Origin: Candidatus Omnitrophota bacterium
Lineage (GTDB): Bacteria; Omnitrophota; Gorgyraeia; B26-G9
NCBI GenBank assembly: GCA_018817165.1
Contig: JAHITY010000065.1
Location: forward strand, 1 to 42,218
Reading direction: 5' to 3'
DNA: 42,218 bases
Shown: piece after piece, positions 32,101 through 41,100 of the stretch
Layout: the number at the start of each line of letters is the position of its first letter
Position numbering within the stretch: the first letter of the stretch is position 1
The notes under the pieces: generated by a model
What the model saw: the letters and a program-made list of their open reading frames with translations, nothing else
Told to the model about the DNA's origin: nothing
Databases searched by the model: none
Program-made: the position numbers and the translations under genes

Positions 32101-35100
32101 GTGATTATAATAAATTTAATGACCAAGTTAAAAAGTTTGAAGATATGCTTGAATATTCAGTTGTTCCAGATGTCTCTGCGGAAAGTCAAGGTTTACCAGC
32201 TGCTTCAGATTATGGGACTAATTATCGTAATGTTGTTAATACAAACCATGATGATTTGAATAACTTACAACCTACCTTATGGTATACATGGTTGCTTGAT
32301 TTTAATAAGAGCGACCCTGATGCTGTAATCCCTAATTATAAAATTGTTAAAGATTCGATCATTCCAGGATTGAATTTGGAAGTTAAAGGAAAAACAGAGC
32401 ACACTGCTATAATTGATGATTATAAAGATACACGTGTTGAAACGGCAATAACGGGAAAAAATAAAACATGGGCATTTATAACAGAAAAATTAAATTTTCC
32501 AGCATTGTTAAATACTGAATCTGTTTCTACTTTCTTTAAGCAAAATGGTTGGTTAGTCGGAATTGTCCTGGCAGCAGCTTTTGTTATTGCCAATCTTTGG
32601 TATTCAATGAAAGACCGTGCTGCTAAAAGAAAAGATAAGCAGAAAAAAGAAAATGCAGCTAAACTTCAGGTCGGGGACGGGGGCATTGCTCCGACTGATG
32701 GGATTAAATCAGGCATTTTAACTGAAGCTGTGATTGAAACGAAACAAGATGCCGCAGATTTTATAAACGAACAGATAAATGTCAATATAGCAGATTTGCC
32801 GGAAGGCATTAGCACCCGGATTAAAGAGTTACTCCAGACTAGCCCGGCAATGAGAATGTGGGTTCAGGCGCTTACTTCTGGAATAGATATTGATGGGGTA
32901 AACAGGACTGCTGTAAAGCCGACGGATATAACTCAGAGCATTAAAGAAGTTATTGCTGATTTTGCCAGAGGCGGTAAATACGCGGAGCTGTTAACTGATG
33001 AGAGCATTGAATCAATAGTTAATTTAAGAATTGACCATATAAGAGCGGACGCGGATAAGGAATTTACTGTACTTAAATCTGCGAATAGCTTTGATAAAGC
33101 TGAAAAACAAAGGGAACTAGGAAATAAAATAAAAGATTTTAAAGATAAAGGATTTAATAATCCAGAGGGGTATCATCCAGCGGAAAAACTCGATGCTTTA
33201 TTTGAAATAATCAAAATTGCTATGGTTTTAACAAAAGCAGAAGATGACTCAATGCCTTTGGCAAAAGCTTTGCTGCTGCTCAAATCCTCTGGTCTGGAAA
33301 TAAGCATCGAAGAATTAACCGCGCTGGCTACTGAAAGCCGTACGCAGCTGGTTCATTTCTTTTTAGTAAAAACAGCCAGTCGGGTATTTGATAATTATTT
33401 TAAAAACCTACTGCTTTCTGAAAACATCCTGCCCTATATTATAGATAAAGCATTACTTTCTTATAATCAACCAGTACTGAATGATTTAGGTAAGACCGAA
33501 GCCTTTACCGCCGGACAGGTATTGTCTTTGCCGAATATGATTAAAGCTTTGAAGCAGGGACTTTTTGGGAGTGATAAGGCTTTAAATGAATTGTATGAAA
33601 ATTTTGCTGATGACTCTGTGCAAAAGGTTATATCTGGCGATAAAGTAGAAGCACTTAAAATGATCGATTTCTTGAGAAACAATAAATATCTTGTTGAAAA
33701 ACAGGATAATGCTGCTGTTTTGATGCTTGGCAAACTTCTTCAAATAGTAGCCATCGAAAAGCAAGTCAAAGCGATTAACACCAGGACAATGGATATAAAT
33801 AAAGATAAAGGCGATATTTTTAAGAGTAAATATGAAGATTTGAGCAGTGATGAACAATCCGCAATAGATTATCTGGCTGAGCCATATGTTAAAAAAATGG
33901 CAGACAGATATTGGCGGAATGCGGTTGCTCGGGAAGAATTAGAAAGGATACAGCAAGAAGAAGAAAAACGTTTTGGCTGGAAAGGTCTAAAATTTCCGGG
34001 CAAGGTTCTCGCTGGATTTTTAGCTAGTGCTGTGATAATCGGGATTGCTTCTTTAGCTATAAATACCCTTATTCCTTTGGCTGCTCCTTTATTCGCAAAA
34101 ATCGGATTTTCCTGGTTCTGGTCTTCTGGAGTATTAGCGCGGATCGGAGTAATCACCGCATTTGTTGGATTAGCTATGCCTACGATCTTTAGCTCGATCG
34201 CGGGATTTGTCCAGATGTTTGGCGAGTGGGCGACTAATCTTCATATTCCAAAGGCATTGCATGATTTCAGCTTGTATAAACCGGTAAAATCAGGTGAGAA
34301 TCTTAAGTGGGATACCGCAATGGGGCTTGATTTTATATTTAAGTCAGCAGTTGGGTTTATTGGCTTCTCGCTTATCGGGATTGCGTTTATCGCTGGTATG
34401 GGTATTGCTGCAGGTATACCGGCATTCTCATTGAGCGCTTTATGGATCGGGCTTGCAGTAATTTCTCCTGTATCATTGATGTTTGGTTATATATTTAATC
34501 AGCGTACAGTCCGTTTATCAGTAATTGATGATAAGGATATGCTCGGTAATGTTACTGATTTATTCTACTTTTTGTTGATCGAAAAAGAAGCAAATCTTCT
34601 TAATATGAATCCCTATATAATTAAATATGCCAAGGAAAGATTACGTAAGGGCGATGATTTTAATGATGTGATCAAGTATTTACGCGATTGGAGGAATCTG
34701 CTTGATTTTACTTTATTTTCCAAGAAGAAACTAGAGGCAGAACAAGGTGCCGACCGAAATCTTGTGAATGGGTTTATGAAAGATGATAATTTTGAAGGTA
34801 TTATTGAAACCTGGACATTTAAGCTCAAAGAATATGCTTTTACGATAATAATGGATGTTGAGATTAATGAAGAAGATAGCGCGGCAATAAAAGAATTACT
34901 GAAAAATAATGATTTTTCAGATACTGGCGATTTAGCTGTAATAATAAGTTCATTATTAAATACTTTGAGCCCGGAATTGCAGGAAAAATTATTTGAGTTT
35001 TCAAGGAAAAACTTTCAAGAAGCATTAAATGCTTTAAGATCAGGATGCGATAATATTATAGCAGACAAAGATGGAAAGTTTAAAATTAATGATTCGACAA

Positions 35101-38100
35101 AACAAGAGATATCCGGATTAATTAGTCTTATAGAAACAACTCTTCAGCAATTGGATGGGACAAAAACCTTGCAGGGATTTGATTTTAACTCAATAAAAAA
35201 TATTAATAAAGCAGTGCAGTTGCTTATTAATAGTAAAAATTTTTCTACTATAGTTGATGGAACAGATGGTGAACAGAGTGGTCGTAATAAAAATATTGAA
35301 GGAGCTTTAATAAATGGAATAATGTTTAATGCTGTTTCCAATGTCTTGGTCAGCCCGAATGTTTTCATTAAGAGGTCATTAGAAGCCATGACTCTAACGC
35401 CGGAAGCGAAAAAAACGTTTAAAACTGTTCTGGGAAAAGAAAAGATAACTGGTTTCTTTGCCCAAGAGAGGTTTAATGAATTTTGGGCGCAGCAGATGAA
35501 AAATGGTTGGAAAGATGTTGGAGGTGTAGATAATTTTACCGGAGCACGGAATGTTTATCTTGAATCTCTAAATAAAGAAGTATCAAAAAAGCCTAGCTAC
35601 TCATATAATTTATGGTCAATGTATCGAACTACTTTGGCATTATTATTTGGTTCAGTGATGACCTTATTCTCTTGGGCAACTTCTCTAGATCTTGTGCCTG
35701 GATCGACTCTCGCTAATTTAGCCCAAACAAAAATCCTCGGGCCGTTTATGAACATGGCACAGGGTAGGGGAGGCGAAAATATCTGGCAGGTAATGCTGGG
35801 GATTACAGTGGCTGTGGTTATTGCGAATATGCTTCCCAAAGCAAAAAATTTATATCAAAGATATCGTAAAGTAGATGAAATTGGTTTTGTCCAATCATTG
35901 CTTAAGAGCATATTTAAGACTCCTTGGGAATTTATGAAAGATTTAAGGAATTATTGTTCAGGAGGAATCGACCCTAAGACAGATTCTATCTGGCGAAATA
36001 AATTTTGGATGGTCGGAATGTTGGTTGGTTTTGTCGGACTTAATGCAATGGTTTTGGCTGCGGTTGGCCCATTTTTTATAAACTTATTAGCATTTGCTCC
36101 CAGTGGATCATATTTTATGACCACCTTGATTGTGGCATTGGTTGTGGCCCCGATTTTAAGTATATTTGTTAAAGGGTCTAAACTTGCCAGAAAAGGTGAG
36201 GGCTTAAAATCCTGGTTAAAGGTTTTTGCTGTTTCCATAGGTGCGCCAATGGCATTATTATTGGCGGGCGGAACTTTTATTTCAAACCCGCACGCGATAT
36301 TAATTTTTTCTTCAATTTTTGTTATTAATAATACTTTATTTATGTCTTATACTGCAATGGAGCTGATTGAGTCTTTGATGGTTCTGGTTCGTCCAAGAGA
36401 AAGTGTCGAGCGTCCGAGCAGGCCTTTTTACCATCGGTTGCCTTTGATGACCAATATATTCTTTAATATGGAGGAAAAGAGGAATTATTCATTTAAAGAG
36501 TTATTTAATAATTATAATGAATTTATGCAGGAAGGAAATAAGGTCGGTAAATATGGAGAGGATGAGGTATTTTATGAAGATGAAAAAGCCGGAGACCCTT
36601 TGCATAAAATAAAGTCGATGCTTAACTGGGCCATTGCTTCTGATACTAATAAATTTATACAGGTAATCGGAGTGCTTTGGCTTGCCGGCTATATCGATGG
36701 GCTGGATGAAATCCTGAATAAAGAAGTTAAGAATTCTTTGGGCGATGCGGATTTAGCAAAACTTAAGATGCTTATAAGAAATGAATTAGCTAAGGTTGAT
36801 GCTAATGGGGCTCTTACTCCAAAAACAATATCAGAGGGAAGCATTGGAGAACTTTTGAAAAATCCTTTGTATGCTTCACTTTTAAATAAAGTATTTATAG
36901 CGATAAGGGCAAGATCCATGACTTTAATCACTGAGGGTAATATTCATGAGTTTATTGATCCGCGTAATGATACCGCGCTCGATAAGGCAGATAAGGAAAT
37001 AGTCCGGGAAGTTGTTCGTCAATGGGCTACTGATTACTTGCAGACAATTGTCGGGCTTATGACTGGATTGGATAATGTATATGAATATGGTTATGGTGAA
37101 TTTGTTGAAGAGGAATTCATGCTCAATGCCGATAAACATGCTGATTTAAAGGCAATGCTTATCAGAGATAAATTGCATAATTATCAGGGGGATGCTGGTT
37201 TGGGCTGGAATGACTATATGAGTAAAACATCAGATGATACTGAGACTTATAGTGCTTATCCTAATGGCCAAAAGGAAATGATTTTAAATGGCAGCATGAA
37301 TTTATATGAAAGCAATGTTACTGCTGGTGGTCGAGCCAAAGCCGGAAATTGGGCATGGCGGATATTTGATGAAGAAGGTGATATGATTCTTGATTATGAT
37401 TGCGATACTTATATTTCCCGAAAAGCAGCGCGAATGTTTCCTTATTTTGCCAGTGAATTTACTAATCCATTGGTAGCGATAATTCAGCCGCCGCATTTGA
37501 TCAGGCCTATAGATACTCCGATTATGTTTCCAGCCGCTGAGGCGCATAATTCATGGGATCAAGTAAGATTATTTAATGAAGGATTTACCGGGCATTATGG
37601 ACATTCGATTGGCATTTCCGGAGATGCGTTTAAAAATGATTTCTTGCCTTTATTAAATGTTTCCGTTGATGTTAAAAACTCAAATATTTGGGAAAGAGAA
37701 TATTTGCATAATCAAAAGACTCTTGCTGATAATGAAAAGGCAATGTCTCCCGGTGAGTTTGGAATGGATTTTGCCAGTGAAGATATTATGTCAACATTGG
37801 GTATGTATGAAAGAGAATTGGTCAAGGGCGGGATGGAAGCAGGATATAAACCTTATATGGAACTGGAAGAAAGCTTTGAACGTAATCTAAAGCAGGTCCA
37901 AAACGCTTGGACAAGATGGTCAAATGTTGAAAGATGGCGCTCTGAGGTTCTGGATGCTTTTCCTACTAATCCGGCAATGCCTTTTCATGCTAAGCAGGAA
38001 AGAATGGCTAAGGAGCAGTTTTATGGAAGACATCTGCCGGCAATGGTTAATTTTGTATTAATGCCGGTACTAGTAGGTTTATATGGAACTGCTTATCAAG

Positions 38101-41100
38101 CAATATTCTGGTTTGCTTTATTTGCCGGTTTGAGTATTATCTTCAACCAGTCCATTACCAGTCATTTACTGGTTAATAAGATTAAAACTAATACTGCTGA
38201 TTATAAGGAAAAATATCAGAATTCGAACTGGTTTTTGAAGAAATGGGCATATTTTATCGGATCATGGGAAGGAATGCGTAAGTATTTCGGACGTAAATTC
38301 TTTAGTTTTAGCTCTCTAGCGGAAAATGTAAGAAATGGAATGAGTCAGAGAGAAGATAATAAAGTGCTAGGGTTTATAGTCGGGTTTTTGGTCGGATTAT
38401 TTGAATTCTTCTTACCCACAGATTTAATCCGGCGCACAGTATTATTTGCTGGTTTTCAGATACCGGTTAATACAATCGGATACGTCATGTCAGACTTATA
38501 CAATTCTTTCTTCTTGCCGAATATTAAGGGGCCGGGGCTAGAGGCATTTAAATTCATTCATATCCCTAAAGGTGCGCCCAAATGGAACCCTTTTAAATGG
38601 GATTATTTTTCAGTGTATGGAAATGCTGACAAATTATATCTCTCCAGAAGTTCTACCTTTGTTGCCGGTGCAGTAATCTGGTTGGGCGGCCTTGCCTGGG
38701 GATTGGCGAAAGTCGGGCATTCAGTGTTCTCAACCGCGATTATTGCCGGATTTTTTATATCCGCGATATTCTCGATCATGATCGCACCGTATATTATTGC
38801 TGAAAATCGGGGATTTACGGAAAATATAATTTTAGAAAAAGCCCTGACATATCTGATGTGGCCTTTAGCGTTTGCGGTAGTTTTTGTGCTTCCTTTTATG
38901 TCAGGTATTGGGGGAATTGGCCCGCATATCGGAATGTTTATCGGTAGTTTATTAGCTATAGTCGGATTGCATTATGGATTTAAAAATAAAATAAAGCAAT
39001 ATCCGGCATTAGATAGAATTTTTGGAATTATGAAACGCCATTTTACTATGTCAGCGATATTATCAATGATGATGACAACATCGATTTATCATACATATCT
39101 GCTGCATGGATTTTTTGGTAATAATCAGCTTAGCGCATGGCTTTGGGGTGGAGTTGCTGTTGTAACAACTGCTCTTTCTGGATTTAGTTTTTGGTCTATA
39201 AAAAATAAGAGTCGAGACTCAAATAAAGGACATCTATTAAGAGCATTACAGAACAAGGATAAGAATGTGATTTTTGCGAATTTGCCGGAAGTTAAGGCAC
39301 TGGAAGGTATTAAGCCAGGGGGCGGTTCGCCTAAGTACGCAGAGATGAGCGCATGGAGACATACAGAGAAAATGCTTGAGATGTTAAGCGCGGTTGCTTC
39401 GAATAACCGTGGTTTATTCAATAAGAATGCGATACAGGAAATCAGTGAAGATAACTTCAATCTAATGGTTGAGAAATATAAAGAGATAGCAGCTGATCAG
39501 GATAGACTGTTTGCTATGTGGTTAGCGATAGCTTTGCATGATGTAGGTAAAGCAAAACATATGTCAATGCATCCGACTCATAGCGGGAAGATGACCCCTG
39601 CTATTCTAAATAGATTAAGTGTTGGACTAAGCAAAGAACAAATATTATCAATCCAGAATATAGTGTATAAGCATGCTTATATTGGCAATTTATTTCTCGG
39701 CGAGGTGTCTGTAGATGCTCTTCGGAATGTGGATATGGAAGTTTTAAGATTGCTTAATCTTATGGATATAAGAAGTGTCGGTGAAGAAGGGGATTTGACT
39801 GATCAGAAAATAGAATTTGCTTATAGTCTGGATAATGAAAAATTAAATGAAATTGAGCAAAACTGGGCAAGAGAGAGAATAAAACATTTGGTTGCAAACA
39901 CTCTTGGTGAACTTGATCCGGCTGCTAATCTAAAATTGCAGGAGATTAATGAAACAATCGATGATATTGGTAAAGCTGATGGTAATGGAGCAAGAGCATC
40001 TTTTGAAAAATTCTTAAGTGAACTTGATATGTTTGCCTATTATCTGTTGAATCAACTTGATGCCCAGTCTTTTGTTAAATTTATGTATTTATTGCATAAA
40101 TTTGAAGCAAAAATCAAAGGTCTAAAATTTGAAGCAAAAATTGAAGGTGTAAAGAAGGATGTTTTGATTAATACTAAGCAGTTTAATCTGACAGATACAA
40201 GCGATAAAACTGTTCAGCTATTGCAAAATAATTTATCAGGATATAGCAACGCGGATATTGATAAGCTGATAAGTGATATAGATGCTAAGGATAATATTAA
40301 AGGTGCTCTAGCCGCAGGGTTGACTGTTAAGATTTTAGGTATTCCGATATCTGCTAATGGAGAACTTGGCGTCATGGTTATTGATACTAATAAGATCGAA
40401 GAGATAAAGGCTGCAGATAATGTTGCCGAGGATGTTCTTGTCGCTGATGCTGAAAAAACAGAAGACATAGTTGTTGAGCCTAAAACTGATGCTATTGTGG
40501 AACAGAATGAAGTTGTTTTTGAATTAGTCCCAGAGGAAATAGCTGAAGCTGAAAAACCGATAGCAGATATAGCTTCGGATATAATTATTGATGATACTTA
40601 TGTTGCTTTGCTTGATGAGCTGCAGGTAGAATTTCTAAGTGCTACTAAAGTTACAAATGATGAAACAAAGCCAGGGCAAAGCCTGGATCAGGAAGTGGAA
40701 TCGCTTAACCAAGAAATATCTCTTATGTGGAGTGAGTTAGCAGATAAAGTTACAATTTATAATGAATATTTTACTTTTAATCCGGAAATTAGAAAAAAAA
40801 TAAATACCGCGGAGGATATTGATGAGTTTATAAATAAAGAAATGAAACAATATATTTCTAAGCCAAAAGAAAGAAAAAAACTAAATACTCTTCAGGAGAT
40901 TATAGAGTACGCAGCTAAACAAGTGGAACAATTTAGTCAAGATATGGATAATCTATCATTGATAATAGAACCTGAGGAAGAGCTAGAAATCCGAAAAGCG
41001 ATTGAAATCTTAAATAGAATTATAGTTAAGGCAGAAGGTATTGCCCAAACTTATACAGATGAAACTTCCGGCGATATAAACCAAGGCGCCAAGCCGTCAG

